Position numbers and translations under genes: made by a program | Assembly: GCF_019884725.1 (NCBI RefSeq) | Contig: NZ_CP082322.1 | Location: 372,001-436,000 of the forward strand | Reading direction: 5' to 3' | Length of the DNA stretch: 64,000 nucleotides | DNA from: Leucobacter tenebrionis | Lineage (GTDB): Bacteria; Actinomycetota; Actinomycetes; Actinomycetales; Microbacteriaceae | Shown: positions 11,757 to 23,979 of the stretch, piece by piece | How positions within the stretch are numbered: position 1 is the first letter of the stretch | How the letters are laid out: each line of letters begins with the position of its first letter | The notes under the pieces: generated by a model | Told to the model about the DNA's origin: nothing | Seen by the model: only the letters and a program-made list of their open reading frames with translations | The model's database searches: none

Positions 11757-12998
11757 TCACCCGCCGAGCAGGCGATGCACGACCGTGTCGGCGAGCAGGC
11801 GCCCGCGCAGGGTCGGGATCACGCGCGCGGGCCGTCCGGGAGCGGCGATCGCGGCCCGCCCGTCGATGAGCCCGTCGGCGATGAGCTGCGGGATCGCGCG
11901 GCGCTCATCGGCCGAGAGCACCTCCGCGGACAGGCCATCGGCGATCCGCGTCTCGAGCAGCACGCGCTCCTCGTGCCTCGCCTCCTCGCTCAGCGCCTCC
12001 CTCGCGTGCGCCGGCGAGATCCCCGCCGCGATGCGCTGTGCGTAGGCGCCGGGGTGCTTCACGTTCCACCACCGCACTCCGCCGACGTGGCTGTGCGCAC
12101 CGGGACCGGCGGCCCACCAGTCCTCGCCTGTCCAGTACGAGAGGTTGTGCTTGGAGCGGGTCTCGGGGGTGCGCGACCAGTTGCTGATCTCGTACCACGA
12201 GAACCCCGCGGCTGAGAAGCGCGCGTCGGCGAGCTCGTACATATCGGCGTGCAGGTCCTCGTCGGGCTCGGGCACCTCGCCGCGGCGGATCTGCGCGGCG
12301 AGCTTCGTTCCCTGCTCGACGATCAGCGCGTATGCCGAGATATGGTCCGGATCCGTGGCGAGCGCGGCATCGATCGAGCGCTCCCAGTCGGCGAGCGACT
12401 CCCCCGGCGTGCCGTAGATGAGGTCGACGCTCACCTGCAGCCCGGCCTCCCGCGCCCAGCGGGTGACGAGCGGAACGCGCTCGGGCGTGTGCGTGCGATC
12501 GAGCGTCGCGAGCACGTGGGGCACCGCCGACTGCATGCCGAAGCTCACCCGGGTGAACCCGGCCGCCGCGAGCTCGGCGAGGTACGCCTCGTCGACCGAG
12601 TCGGGGTTCGCCTCCGTCGTCACCTCCGCTCCGGGGGCGAGCCCCCACTCGTCGCGGATCCGCCCCAACATGGCCGTCAGATCGGCGGCCGGGAGCAGCG
12701 TGGGCGTGCCGCCCCCGAAGAAGACCGTCGACACCCGGCGATCCGGCACTCCGGCGCGCCGCAACACCTCGGCGCCGAAGCCCAGCTCGTGCTGCACCTG
12801 CCCCGCGTAGTCGTCGCGCCGGGTGCCGCCGAGCTCGCTGGCCGTGTAGGTGTTGAAGTCGCAGTAGCCGCAGCGCACGCGGCAGTACGGCACGTGCACG
12901 TATACCCCGAAGCGGCGCTCGGAGGCGCCGTCGGCGACGCTCGGGGGCAGGGATCCGTCAGCGGGAGCCGGATCGCCCTCAGGCAGAATGCTCGGCAT
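11757..12998 (-). CDS. hemW: HemW, radical SAM protein of the coproporphyrinogen oxidase-like family
   Basis: A 413-aa radical SAM protein with the cluster motif CRVRCGYC (CxxxCxxC) near residue 37. FFGGGTPTLL and the C-terminal HemW domain with SYWTGEDWWAAGPGAHSHVG follow. HemW proteins are heme chaperones; most are not true oxygen-independent coproporphyrinogen oxidases. The ATG at 12998 starts inside the last codons of the DUF1990 gene (20-bp overlap). Confidence 0.93.
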   Translation of the reverse strand: MPSILPEGDPAPADGSLPPSVADGASERRFGVYVHVPYCRVRCGYCDFNTYTASELGGTRRDDYAGQVQHELGFGAEVLRRAGVPDRRVSTVFFGGGTPTLLPAADLTAMLGRIRDEWGLAPGAEVTTEANPDSVDEAYLAELAAAGFTRVSFGMQSAVPHVLATLDRTHTPERVPLVTRWAREAGLQVSVDLIYGTPGESLADWERSIDAALATDPDHISAYALIVEQGTKLAAQIRRGEVPEPDEDLHADMYELADARFSAAGFSWYEISNWSRTPETRSKHNLSYWTGEDWWAAGPGAHSHVGGVRWWNVKHPGAYAQRIAAGISPAHAREALSEEARHEERVLLETRIADGLSAEVLSADERRAIPQLIADGLIDGRAAIAAPGRPARVIPTLRGRLLADTVVHRLLGG

Positions 12999-13737
12999 CT
13001 TCGCCGGTGTCGGTTCCGGTATCGGTGGTTCCGGAGTCGGCACCAGGGCCGTCGGCATCCGCGGCCCCGGGCGGGACGGTGCCCGCGACCGCGCCGGGCG
13101 CGAGCGCCGCGAGCTGCGTCTTCACCGCGTCGAGAGCGGTGCGCAGATCGGAGCGGGCCTTCAGCCCGAGCAGGCCTCCCTTGGGCGCCGAGAGGAAGCC
13201 CCGGGCGACGGCCCAGACCGTGTCGTCCTCGCGGTGCTCGATGACGAAGAGCTGCTCGCCCACGGCCCCGGCCTCGTCGCGCGTGCCCCACGCGAAGCCC
13301 GCTCGGCGCTCCTCGTCGACCGTGTAGATGATGAGCACGCTGCGGGGATCCTGCCCCTCCGCGTGCAGCGTCGCAGTGGTGCCGGCCACGAGGTAGGGCT
13401 CGCCCTCGGGGCCGAAGTGCTCCTCGACCTCGCCGGCGGCCTGCGGCTGCCCGTCCTCGTCGAAGCTCACGCCCGAGTAGTGCTCGCCCGAGCCCCGCAC
13501 CACGTCCTCGACGCGCACGCCGCTGCCGCGCTGCGCCCCCCAGGTCATCAGCAGGCTCGACGCCAGCAGGAAGCGATCCTGGCCGCTGCCGAGCCGCAGC
13601 TCCTCCTCGTACGGGGTGCTGCCCTCGGGCGGGAATCGCAGCAGGTCGGGCGACTTCGACGCGCCGACCGCGGCGTAGGCGACGGGCATCTCGACGTGGC
13701 TGCTGCGCCTGGTGGGCTGGTTCTTGTCCTTGCTCAT
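12979..13737 (-). CDS. DUF1990 family protein
   Basis: A 252-aa protein with the DUF1990 pattern: PVAYAAVGASKSPDLLRFPP at the start, LMTWGAQRGSGV in the middle and FVIEHREDDTVWAVARGF near the end. The family is common in actinobacteria and has no proven function; a lipid- or steroid-binding START-like fold has been suggested. About 40 residues of Gly/Asp/Thr-rich tail follow. It lies 5 bp downstream of lepA and overlaps hemW. Confidence 0.88.
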   Translation of the reverse strand: MSKDKNQPTRRSSHVEMPVAYAAVGASKSPDLLRFPPEGSTPYEEELRLGSGQDRFLLASSLLMTWGAQRGSGVRVEDVVRGSGEHYSGVSFDEDGQPQAAGEVEEHFGPEGEPYLVAGTTATLHAEGQDPRSVLIIYTVDEERRAGFAWGTRDEAGAVGEQLFVIEHREDDTVWAVARGFLSAPKGGLLGLKARSDLRTALDAVKTQLAALAPGAVAGTVPPGAADADGPGADSGTTDTGTDTGEDAEHSA

Positions 13738-13742
13738 CGCGC

Positions 13743-15596
<1,854 letters not shown>

Positions 15597-15718
15597 TGCC
15601 CGCCATTATCCCACAGCGGCGGCGCCCTCCCCTGCGAGCGCCGCTTCCGATGTACCCGGGCCGTATGGAAATCGTGAGGATCGCCCCGCGAGCCGGTGCG
15701 CAGCGCTTGTATGGAGGG

Positions 15719-17719
15719 GTGAAGCACACATCGACGGTCTCGTCACTCGAGAGAACTCCGAGCACCGACCGGGCCTCCGAACCGGCGCCGGAGCCACGGC
15801 GCGGTCGGGCCCTGGGTCGCTGGCTGCTCGCCGACACCGCGGAGTCGCCGGGGCGCCAGACCGGGCCGCACGGACGCCCGGAGGGCCGGCGCCGGGCGCA
15901 TTGGCTGCGCGTGATGTGCCTCACCGGCGTCGACTACTTCTCCACGCTCGGCTACCAGCCGGCGATCGCGGCGCTCGCGGCGGGGGCGGTGGCACCCATC
16001 GCGACCATCGTGCTGGTCGCGGTCACCCTGCTCTGCGCCCTGCCCATCTACCGCCGGGTGGCGCAGGAGAGCCCGCACGGCACCGGCTCCATCTCGATCC
16101 TCGCGAAGCTGCTCCCCCGCTGGCGCGGCAAGCTCGCCGTGCTCGTGCTGCTCGGCTTCGCGGCCACCGACTTCATCATCACGATCACGCTCTCGACCGC
16201 CGACGCGACCGCGCACCTCATCGAGAACCCCTTCGCGCCCGAGCCGCTGCACGGGCAGAACGTGATCGTCACGCTCGTGCTGCTCGCGGCGCTCGGCGGC
16301 GTCTTCCTGCGCGGGTTCCGCGAGGCGATCCGGCTCGCCACCGTGCTCGTCGCCGCGTTCCTGACCCTCAACCTCGTAGTGCTCGCGGTCGCCGTCGCGC
16401 ACCTCGTGGCGAGCCCCGTCGCGCTCGGCGACTGGTGGGGCGCGCTCACCACGCAGCACGGAGACCCCCTGCTCGTCGTCGCGGTCGCGCTCATCGTGTT
16501 CCCGAAGCTCGCGCTCGGCCTGTCCGGCTTCGAGACCGGCGTCGCGGTCATGCCGCAGATCCGGGGCGATGACGGCGACACGGAGGAGCGGCCCGCGGGC
16601 CGCATCAGGGGCGCACGCAGGCTCCTCACCACCTCGGCCCTCATCATGAGCGGCTTCCTGATCACCTCGTCGATCGCCACCGTCGCGCTCATCCCTGCCG
16701 AGGAGTTCGAGGCGGGCGGATCCGCGAACGGCCGCGCCCTCGCCTATCTCGCGCACGCCTACCTCGGAGAGGGTTTCGGCACCGCCTACGATCTGATCAC
16801 CATCGCCATCCTCTGGTTCGCCGGCGCCTCGGCCATGGCGGGTCTGCTGAACCTCGTGCCGCGCTACCTGCCCCACTACGGGATGGCGCCGGCGTGGACG
16901 AGGGCGACCCGCCCCCTCGTGCTGGTCTTCACCGGCATCGCCTTCCTGATCACCGTCCTGTTCCAGGCGGACGTGAACGCGCAGGGCGGCGCCTACGCGA
17001 CGGGCGTGCTGGTGCTCATCACCTCCGCTGCGATCGCGGTCACCCTCGTCGCGCGACGCCGACGCCAGCACCGGGCTGCGATCGGGTTCGGGATCGCGAC
17101 CGCGGTCTTCCTGTACACGACGATCGCGAACATCATCGAGCGACCCGACGGCATCAAGATCGCGGCCTGCTTCATCGTCGGCATCGTCGTCGTGAGCTTC
17201 GTATCCCGCGTGGCCCGCTCCACCGAGCTGCGCGCGACTTCGGTGCGACTCGACGCGGCCGCGGCCGCCATGGTCGAAGCACGATCGGATCGTGTGCTCC
17301 GACTCATTGCGCACACGCCGAACGACGTGAGCGCTGAGCGCTACCGCGCCAAGCTGAAGCACGCACGAGTCGCGCACGATCTGCCCGACGACGACGTGCT
17401 GTTCATCGAGATCGAGGTGTACGACAGCTCGGACTTCGAAGACGAGCTGGTCGTGCACGGGGTCGAGCGGCACGGGTTCCGCATCCTCACCGCGCGGGGC
17501 AGCACCGTGGCGAACGGCATCGCCGCCATCGCGCTGCACCTGCGCCGCGAGGTCGACTGCACCCCTCACGTCTACTTCCGGTGGACCGAGGGCCACCCGC
17601 TGCACCACCTCATCAGATTCCTGTTCCTCGGCGACGGCGAGATCGCCCCGATGACGCGCGAGGTGATCAGGGAGGCCGAGCCGGATCAGAGGCGAAGGCC
17701 ATGGGTGCACGCCGCCTGA
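15719..17719 (+). CDS. APC-superfamily permease, probable potassium uptake (KimA/KUP-like)
   Basis: A membrane protein of about 666 aa. A basic N-terminal tail leads to a conserved [18 protein letters not shown] segment, about 12 hydrophobic helices (residues 75-490) and a C-terminal cytosolic domain of about 170 aa. [15 protein letters not shown] resembles the start of KimA/KUP-type K+ carriers within the APC fold. The KdpD/KdpE-like pair directly downstream supports a role in K+ homeostasis. The start is uncertain: GTG at 15719 is chosen, and ATGs at 15650 and 15665 are alternatives. Amino-acid transport cannot be excluded. Confidence 0.75.
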   Translation: MKHTSTVSSLERTPSTDRASEPAPEPRRGRALGRWLLADTAESPGRQTGPHGRPEGRRRAHWLRVMCLTGVDYFSTLGYQPAIAALAAGAVAPIATIVLVAVTLLCALPIYRRVAQESPHGTGSISILAKLLPRWRGKLAVLVLLGFAATDFIITITLSTADATAHLIENPFAPEPLHGQNVIVTLVLLAALGGVFLRGFREAIRLATVLVAAFLTLNLVVLAVAVAHLVASPVALGDWWGALTTQHGDPLLVVAVALIVFPKLALGLSGFETGVAVMPQIRGDDGDTEERPAGRIRGARRLLTTSALIMSGFLITSSIATVALIPAEEFEAGGSANGRALAYLAHAYLGEGFGTAYDLITIAILWFAGASAMAGLLNLVPRYLPHYGMAPAWTRATRPLVLVFTGIAFLITVLFQADVNAQGGAYATGVLVLITSAAIAVTLVARRRRQHRAAIGFGIATAVFLYTTIANIIERPDGIKIAACFIVGIVVVSFVSRVARSTELRATSVRLDAAAAAMVEARSDRVLRLIAHTPNDVSAERYRAKLKHARVAHDLPDDDVLFIEIEVYDSSDFEDELVVHGVERHGFRILTARGSTVANGIAAIALHLRREVDCTPHVYFRWTEGHPLHHLIRFLFLGDGEIAPMTREVIREAEPDQRRRPWVHAA

Positions 17720-17778
17720 TCCTGCGCGCCGCGCCGCGACGGCATACGCTTGTTGCGACCGACGAGAGCGAGGACGAG

Positions 17779-18873
17779 ATGAGCGAGCAGCGCGGTCTGA
17801 GTCTGGCCCGCCAGCTCTCGGGGTTCGCCCTCGCGCTCGCGGGCGGGCTGCTGCTGCTCGTCCCCCTCCGCTTCCTGCACGGTGCGGAGACCACGGCGCT
17901 CGAGGTGCTCAGCTACCAGCTGCTCGTCGTCGCCGTCGCCCTGCTCGGGGGAATTTGGCCGGCGCTCTTCGCGGCCCTCTTCTCCGGTGTCGTCATCGAT
18001 CTCACGTTCATCGTGCCCTACCGCGAGATCACGATCGCCGACCCGATCCACGTGCTCGTGCTGCTGCTGCACATCGCGATCGCGGTGCTCGTCAGTATCG
18101 TGGTCGGTCGCAACGCGCGCACACGCCGTCGCCTCGCGGTGACCGTCGACGAGTTCGAGACGGTCACCGACTCGGATCGCCTGCGCGGCGCGCTGCTGTC
18201 GGCGCTGAGCCATGACCTGCGCCGACCGCTCGCCGCCGCAGCCGCCTCGGTGGGCGGGCTGCGCGCCGCGGGCTCGGAGCTCTCGGAAGAGGATCGGCGG
18301 GCGCTGCTCGAGACGGCCGATGAGAGCCTCGCCGCGCTCAGCGCCCTCGTCACCGATCTGCTCGACGCGAGTCGGCTCCAGGCGGGAGTGATCTCCGTCG
18401 CCGAGATCGCCACGGACCCCGCGGAGGCGATCCTGCCCGCGCTCGACGAGCTGCAGCTCGGCACGGGCAATGTCGAGCTGACGCTCGATCACGGCGATGC
18501 CGAGGTGATCTGCGACCCGGTGCTGCTGCAGCGCACGCTCGTGAACCTGCTCGCCAACGCGGTGCGCCACTCGCCGGCCGGGGCGGCGGTGCGCGTCGAG
18601 ACCGCGGTCGCGGGCGACCGGCTCGAGATCCGCGTCGTGGATCACGGCCCCGGCATCCCCGAGCACCGCCGCGACGAGGTGTTCATGCCGTTCCAGCGCC
18701 TCGGCGACACCGACAACACCACGGGCCTGGGGCTCGGCCTCGCGCTCGCCCGCGGTTTCGTCGAGGCGATGCGCGGCGAGCTCCGCCCCGAGCAGACGCC
18801 CGGCACCGGACTCACGATGGTGGTGTCGCTGCCGTCCTCGACCCCGCCGCCTCGTGAGGGGGCGACACCGTGA
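17779..18873 (+). CDS. Sensor histidine kinase, KdpD C-terminal-like
   Basis: A 364-aa kinase. A 4-helix membrane domain (residues 13-110), with an IDLTFIVPYREITIADP loop typical of the KdpD membrane domain (DUF4118), precedes the H-box SHDLRRPL (His145), N-box NLLANAVRHS and G-boxes DHGPGIP and GLGLGLALA. The large N-terminal KdpD sensor and USP domains are absent. It overlaps the response regulator by 4 bp. K+ or osmotic stress is the likely signal given the permease next door. Confidence 0.85.
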   Translation: MSEQRGLSLARQLSGFALALAGGLLLLVPLRFLHGAETTALEVLSYQLLVVAVALLGGIWPALFAALFSGVVIDLTFIVPYREITIADPIHVLVLLLHIAIAVLVSIVVGRNARTRRRLAVTVDEFETVTDSDRLRGALLSALSHDLRRPLAAAAASVGGLRAAGSELSEEDRRALLETADESLAALSALVTDLLDASRLQAGVISVAEIATDPAEAILPALDELQLGTGNVELTLDHGDAEVICDPVLLQRTLVNLLANAVRHSPAGAAVRVETAVAGDRLEIRVVDHGPGIPEHRRDEVFMPFQRLGDTDNTTGLGLGLALARGFVEAMRGELRPEQTPGTGLTMVVSLPSSTPPPREGATP

Positions 18874-19574
18874 AGATCCTCATCGCCGACGACGACCCGC
18901 AGCTGCTCCGCGCGCTGCGCATCACCCTCACCGCGAAGGGGTACGAGGTCATCACCGCCGCCGACGGCGCGGAGACCGTGTCGACGGTCGCGGATCGGCG
19001 GCCCGACCTCCTGCTGCTCGATCTCGGCATGCCCCGGCTCGACGGGGTCGACGTGATCCGCGCGATCCGCGGGTGGTCGGAGATGCCCGTGCTGGTCGTG
19101 TCGGGGCGCGCCGGATCCTCGGACAAGGTCGAGGCGCTCGATGCGGGCGCCGACGACTACGTCGTCAAACCCTTCTCGATCGAGGAGCTGCTCGCCAGGA
19201 TCCGGGCCCTCACACGCCGTCAGCCCGGGCACGAAGCGGTGCAGGAGGCCCCCGCGGCGCGACTGGGCACCGTCACCGTCGATATCGCGGCCCACACGGT
19301 CGTCGACACCGGGGGTGGCGAGGAGCGCCGGATCCGACTCACACCGACGGAGTGGCTGATCATGGAGCTGCTGATCCGCAATGCCGGCAGGCTCGTGACG
19401 CGGCAGATGCTGCTCACCCGCATCTGGGGCGCCGAACCCGCCAGGGACACGGGATACCTGCGTCTGTACCTCGCGCAGCTGCGGAAGAAGCTGGAGCCCG
19501 ATCCCTCGCATCCCCGGTACCTGCTGACCGAGCCGGGCATGGGCTATCGGCTGCAGCTCGACGACTCGCGGTAG
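18870..19574 (+). CDS. Response regulator, KdpE/OmpR family
   Basis: A 234-aa regulator. The receiver domain has the acidic pair DDD (residues 7-9), phospho-acceptor Asp51 (LLLLDLGMP) and the conserved Lys in VVKPF. A winged-helix OmpR/PhoB DNA-binding domain (LTPTEWLIMELL and GYLRLYLAQLRKKLEPDPSHP) follows; the latter motif is characteristic of KdpE. It should control the adjacent permease or a kdp operon elsewhere. No kdpFABC genes are in the window. Confidence 0.88.
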   Translation: MKILIADDDPQLLRALRITLTAKGYEVITAADGAETVSTVADRRPDLLLLDLGMPRLDGVDVIRAIRGWSEMPVLVVSGRAGSSDKVEALDAGADDYVVKPFSIEELLARIRALTRRQPGHEAVQEAPAARLGTVTVDIAAHTVVDTGGGEERRIRLTPTEWLIMELLIRNAGRLVTRQMLLTRIWGAEPARDTGYLRLYLAQLRKKLEPDPSHPRYLLTEPGMGYRLQLDDSR

Positions 19575-19625
19575 CGGAAGCACTCGGTTGCGCGGATCGC
19601 GCGGCCTCCTGGGAGAATCGGATCC

Positions 19626-20477
19626 ATGCCCCGCGTCGTCGCCCTCTACCGCTACCCCGTGAAGGGGTTCACCCCGGAAGCCGTGGATGCCCTCACCGTG
19701 CAGCCCGACGGTCGCGTCGCCGGAGACCGCGTGCTGGCCTTCCGCTTCGCCGACGCCGTCTCCCCCGAGCAGCGCGACGGCCTCGACTACTGGCCCAAGG
19801 CGAAGGGGCTGGCGCTGCAGGACTTTCCCTCGCTCGCCGCCCTGCGCCTGAGATACGACGAGCACGCCCTGCGCGTGCGCATCCTGCACGGCGCGGAGGT
19901 GCTGGCCGACGAGGGGCTCGATCCGGAGGGCCGCCGGGCGCTCGTCGAGGCGGTCACCGCCTTCGTGCTCGATTCCGCGGAGGGCGCGCGACTGCGCCGG
20001 CCCGGCAGACTCCCCCTGGAACTGGTCGGGGACGGCGTTCGATCCCGCTTCCAGGATCGCCCGCGCGGCTACGTCTCGCTCCACAGCCGCGCGAGCGTAG
20101 CCGACCTGAGCGCGGCGCTCGAAGCGCCCGGAGCGCCCGTCGACGACCGTAGGTTCCGATCCAACATCGTCATCGACGGCGTCGGGGCGTGGGAGGAGCT
20201 CACCTGGAGCGGGGCGGTGCGCATCGGCGGCATCGTGTTCCGCACCGAGGGGCCCATCGTGCGGTGCCTCGCGACCCACGCGAACCCCGATAGCGGCGTG
20301 CGCGATGCGCGGATCCTCACGACGCTGACGCAGCGCCTCGGGCAGAGCGAGCCGACGCTCGGCAGGCTGCTCCTCCCGGCCTCGCACGAGGGGCTTCCCG
20401 GCACCGTCCGCGTAGGCGACGAGGTCCTCCCGGAGTCGACCGTGTCGGTCTCGCCCGTTCCAGCCCGACTCTGCTAA
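19626..20477 (+). CDS. MOSC domain-containing protein
   Basis: A 283-aa protein with the N-terminal MOSC beta-barrel ([14 protein letters not shown]) and the MOSC core with the [10 protein letters not shown] and [14 protein letters not shown] segments. The second holds the Cys that usually binds a sulfur or molybdenum ligand. Such proteins include mARC-like enzymes that reduce N-hydroxylated compounds, but the substrate here is unknown. It is not obviously part of an operon with rpsT, which has its own leader. Confidence 0.85.
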   Translation: MPRVVALYRYPVKGFTPEAVDALTVQPDGRVAGDRVLAFRFADAVSPEQRDGLDYWPKAKGLALQDFPSLAALRLRYDEHALRVRILHGAEVLADEGLDPEGRRALVEAVTAFVLDSAEGARLRRPGRLPLELVGDGVRSRFQDRPRGYVSLHSRASVADLSAALEAPGAPVDDRRFRSNIVIDGVGAWEELTWSGAVRIGGIVFRTEGPIVRCLATHANPDSGVRDARILTTLTQRLGQSEPTLGRLLLPASHEGLPGTVRVGDEVLPESTVSVSPVPARLC

Positions 20478-20584
20478 ACTCGACTCTTGGCTTGCGTGTG
20501 GTCAAATCCACACAGTCCGCGAGGTGCCCTCTCTCACCGAGCGGAACAACCCGTCAATTCTTATGTAGAAGGAGACCACTCACA

Positions 20585-20845
20585 GTGGCAAACATCAAGT
20601 CGCAGATCAAGCGCATCAAGACCAACCGCAAGGCGACCGAGCGCAACAAGGCCTACAAGAGCGAGCTCCGCACCCTCGTGCGCGCCACTCGCGAGGCCAT
20701 CGCCGCGGGCGACAAGGCCGCGGCCGAGCAGAAGCTCGCCGTCGCCAGCAAGAAGCTCGACAAGGCCGTCTCGAAGGGTGTCATCCACAAGAACCAGGCC
20801 GCGAACCGCAAGTCGAAGCTCGCGACGAAGGTCGCCGCGCTCTAA
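20585..20845 (+). CDS. rpsT: 30S ribosomal protein S20
   Basis: An 86-aa basic protein, [20 protein letters not shown] onwards, typical of S20, which binds 16S rRNA early in 30S assembly. The start is a GTG with a strong AAGGAGA box upstream. GTG instead of ATG in a highly expressed gene fits S20 autoregulation of translation known in other bacteria. A rho-independent terminator follows. Confidence 0.97.
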   Translation: MANIKSQIKRIKTNRKATERNKAYKSELRTLVRATREAIAAGDKAAAEQKLAVASKKLDKAVSKGVIHKNQAANRKSKLATKVAAL

Positions 20846-20869
20846 GCGACTCGCACTCCGCAGTCTCAC

Positions 20870-20897
20870 GAAAGGCCCCGCTCCGGCGGGGCCTTTC
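20870..20897 (+). terminator. Terminator after rpsT
   Basis: A perfect 12-bp GC-rich stem (GAAAGGCCCCGC / GCGGGGCCTTTC) with a TCCG loop lies 24 bp after the rpsT stop. The descending arm ends in CTTTC, a short T-rich tail. Confidence 0.9.
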
Positions 20898-20943
20898 GCT
20901 TTCTCAGGCTCGTCGCGGTCGGCACCCGATGGATGCATACCCG

Positions 20944-20990
20944 CGAGACCGGTGATTCGCACGAGACCGGTGATTCGCGCCAGACCGGTC
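20944..20990. repeat. Short tandem repeat between rpsT and holA
   Basis: CGAGACCGGTGATTCGC occurs at 20944-20960 and again at 20962-20978 (18-bp period). A partial third copy (CAGACCGGTC) follows at 20981-20990. CACCGG also recurs near 21027. It lies between the convergent genes rpsT and holA and has no assigned role. Confidence 0.7.
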
Positions 20991-21047
20991 CCCGAGGGCC
21001 GATCTCTACCGGCCTTCCGCAAATCACCGGAGTTCTGACGGGCCGGA

Positions 21048-22052
21048 TCACCGCCCGCGCTTCGCCACGAACAGCAGGAACTTCTCGAGCGCGTACTCGG
21101 GATCGCGGCTGCCGCCCTTCAGCATCCACTCCGTCTCAGCGGCGAGATCGATGCACCTCGCGAGATCCTCCTCGCGCCAGCCGCGCACCTCGCGCAGCGC
21201 GCGATCCACCTGCCAGGGCGCCATGCCGAGCTCCTTCGCGAGCTGCCCGCTCGAACCGGCCGCGCCGTAGACGCGGGCCATCGCGCGCACCTTCATATTG
21301 AGCGCGGCGAGCATGGGGATCGGATCAGTACCGGTCGAGAGCGCCTGGCGCAGCAGCACGAGCGCCTCGGCGCCCCGCCCGGCGGTCGCCGCATCCGCGA
21401 CTTTGAACGCGTTGGTCTCGACCCGCCCCTCGGTGGCGCGGGTCACCTCCTCTTCGGTGAGGCGCACACCCGCATCGGATACGAGCTGCGCGCAGGCGCC
21501 CGCGAGCTCGCCGATGCCCCCGGAATAGGCCGCGACCATCATGCGCAGCGCTCCGGGGGTGATCTGCGCGCCCAGCCGACGGAACTCGGCCTGGGCGAAG
21601 GCCAGGCGATCCTGATCCTTCTTCACCTCGGCGCAGACGACCTCGACGCCGCCCGCGCCACCGCGCACCAGGTCGAGCAGCGCCTTCCCCCGCTGCCCGC
21701 CCGCGTGCCGCAGCACGAGCGTGGTGTCGTCGGCGGGTTCGGCGACGTAGCGCTTCGCGTCCTCGAGAAAGGCGTCCGAGCACTTCTCGACGCCCTCGAC
21801 CCGGATGAGCCTCGGCTCGGCGAACAGCGAGGGGCTCGCGATGGTGAAGAGCTCGCCCGCGGTGTACGAGGCGGCGTCGACGTCGTGCACCTCGAGATCG
21901 CTGTGCGCTTCGAGCAGCGCGGCGCGGATCGCCTGACCCGCGCGGTCGGCGAGAAAGGTCTCGGGTCCGCTGATCAGCACGACCGGCTCGGGCCGAGCGT
22001 CGGTCCAGTCGACCTGCGGGATCTTGCTCTTCGAGCCTCTTGCTGCTGCCAC
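21048..22052 (-). CDS. holA: DNA polymerase III subunit delta
   Basis: A 334-aa protein matching actinobacterial HolA: N-terminal RPEPVVLISGPETFLADRA, LRHAGGQRGKALLD in the middle and the collar-domain end EWMLKGGSRDPEYALEKFLLFVAKR. It opens the beta sliding clamp in the clamp-loader complex. It follows comEC with 9 bp between them, the usual comEC-holA order. Confidence 0.93.
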   Translation of the reverse strand: MAAARGSKSKIPQVDWTDARPEPVVLISGPETFLADRAGQAIRAALLEAHSDLEVHDVDAASYTAGELFTIASPSLFAEPRLIRVEGVEKCSDAFLEDAKRYVAEPADDTTLVLRHAGGQRGKALLDLVRGGAGGVEVVCAEVKKDQDRLAFAQAEFRRLGAQITPGALRMMVAAYSGGIGELAGACAQLVSDAGVRLTEEEVTRATEGRVETNAFKVADAATAGRGAEALVLLRQALSTGTDPIPMLAALNMKVRAMARVYGAAGSSGQLAKELGMAPWQVDRALREVRGWREEDLARCIDLAAETEWMLKGGSRDPEYALEKFLLFVAKRGR

Positions 22053-22061
22053 CCTTCAACC

Positions 22062-23752
22062 CTAGTCGTCACCGCTGACGGGGACGGCGCGCTCGGCCCA
22101 GACCCGCAGCGCACCCGGCGGGCCGCTGACGGCGAGCGAGCCGTGGCGATCGGTGCGCAGGGTGCGGGACCCCGCTCCTTCGAACGCCGCCACCGTGTCC
22201 GTCGCCGGGTGACCGTAGCCGTTGTCTGCGCCGACCGAGATGAGTGCGAGTTCCGCCCCGGCGGCGCCCGCGAGGGCGTGATCCTGGTCGCGGCTGCCGT
22301 GATGCGCCACCTTCACCACCTCCGCCGAGAGGTCGGCGCCGCCCGCCCGGAGCACTCGCTGCTCGTCCTCTCCGGTGTCGGCCAGCAGCAGCGCCGTGAC
22401 GCCCCCGGCCCGCACCCGGAGCACGACGCTGGCGGCGTTCGTGTCGGCGGGCACGCTGCCGGCCCGGGGAGCGAGCACCTCGTACGCGAGTCCGTCGTTC
22501 CCGCCGCGCTGCCCCGCAGCCCCGACCCGATACGGAACGCCGGCATCGCGAAGCTGTGCGAGCACGGGTCTGCCGGAACCGTCCGCGCGGTTCTCGGGGG
22601 CCACGAGCGCGGCGTCGGCGAGATCGAGCACCTCGCCCAGCGCGTCCACGTGATCGCGGTCGTCGTGCGTGAGCACGAGCAGGGCGAGTCGTCGCACGCC
22701 GAAGCGATCGAGGCAGGTGCGCAGTGCCTCCGGGTCGTCGCCGGTGTCGACCAGCATGACCCGCGCCGGGCTGGAGGGATCTCGCAGAAGCAGGGCATCG
22801 CCCTGACCGACATCGCAGGCGACGATGCTCCAATCGTTCGGCGTTCCGATCCTGTCGACCGCGGGCGCGATGAGCACCGGCCCGGTGAAGGCGCCGGCCG
22901 ACGCGCAGAGCAGCCCGGCGACGAGGGCGCGGCCCCTCACCGAGAGCCCGCGTGTCCCCACCCAGGGCACTCGGCCGGCCTCGCGGTCCTCGGGCAGGCG
23001 GACCCTGCGGCTCGCGAGCGCCCAGGCGAGGAGCACGGCCGACTCGACTGCCGCGAGCAGCAGCGCGCCCGGCCACCCGTCGGGCCAGGGCCAGGTCGAT
23101 AACGGGAGTCGCGCCGCGACCTCGGCGGTGGCCGAGATCCAGCGCGCCGGGAGGCCGGCGAGCATCACCGCGCACTCCCCCGCGGCGGCCGAGAACGGCA
23201 GGATCACCAGCGCGAGCAGACCGAGGCCCGTGCCGAGCGGTGCGGCCGGATCGGCGACCACGTTGGCGAGTATGCCGACCGCCGGAATTCCCGGCTGCAG
23301 GAAGAGCAGCAGCGGGCCGCAGGCGAGCTGCGCCGACAGCGCGACGGCGACCGGCAGCACGGCCCAGCGCGGCACCGGGAGCACACGGCGGAACAGCCGT
23401 TCGATCTCGGGCACGAGCAGCAGGATCCCCGCGGTCGCCGCCACCGAGAGCGCGAAGCCGGGCTGCAGGGCCTGCCAGGGGTTCGCGAGCAGCATCACGA
23501 GCATCGCCGCGCCGAGGCCCGGAAGCGAGACGGCCCGTTTGCCGCCGAACCCGGAGGCCAGTACGACGACGGCCATCAGGGCGGCTCGCTGCACGCTGGC
23601 ATCGGGACCGACCACCAGCACGAACCCGGCCAGCATGGCCGCGGCGAGGAGGATCCTCGTTCGCCGCCCGGCCCCGAGACGGCCCGCGCACCAGATCGCA
23701 GCGCCGGTCACCAGCGCGCAGTTCGCCCCAGATATAGTTGTTCCCAGAGGTG
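22062..23752 (-). pseudogene. comEC: comEC, 5'-truncated by element insertion
   Basis: The remaining reading frame covers the end of the competence membrane domain (ISGANCALVTG onwards, 8-9 helices) and the C-terminal metallo-beta-lactamase-like domain (LTHDDRDHVDAL, KVAHHGS). ComEC forms the channel for DNA uptake in natural transformation. The frame stays open upstream through the attachment-like site but hits TGA at 23772-23774, and the OB-fold N-terminus and first helices are absent. GTG at 23711 could start a truncated protein, but it would lack the channel entry domain. The missing half should lie beyond the right end of the integrated DNA. Confidence 0.9.
23729..23752. other. Attachment-like site at the comEC junction
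   Basis: CAGATATAGTTG-T-T-C-CCAGAGGTG lies where comEC similarity ends. The same 24 bp recurs at 36899-36922 with two mismatches, directly before a large serine integrase gene and in the same orientation. This is what is expected of a hybrid att site: the comEC half is on the left and the element half on the right. The exact 2-bp crossover is not identifiable. Confidence 0.75.
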
Positions 23753-23948
23753 GTACCGCCTTTGCAGTAAATCAGGAGATGCCAGGCAACAAACGCGACG
23801 CACAAGAGTCTCTGCCATCACGCAAGTTGCGCAGTAAGAGCGCAGCAGTGATCGCCGGCAAGGATGCGCGGCAGCGAGCAGCGCATTCGAAGACGTCCAC
23901 GATGAGAACCACCGCGAGTCTGCAACGCAGGCGTTCGTATAAGCGCAG
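23753..23948. other. Left-end segment between att site and insertion sequence
   Basis: These 196 bp are foreign to comEC and are cut by the IS. On the plus strand an ATG at 23779 with an ATCAGGAG box opens a basic frame (MPGNKRDAQESLPSRKLRS...) that runs without stop into the IS. It could be the start of a small element gene disrupted by the IS, or chance. I recognise no family. Confidence 0.3.
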
Positions 23949-23979
23949 GGGTCTGATGCTCGTTGAGGTGACAGTTTGG

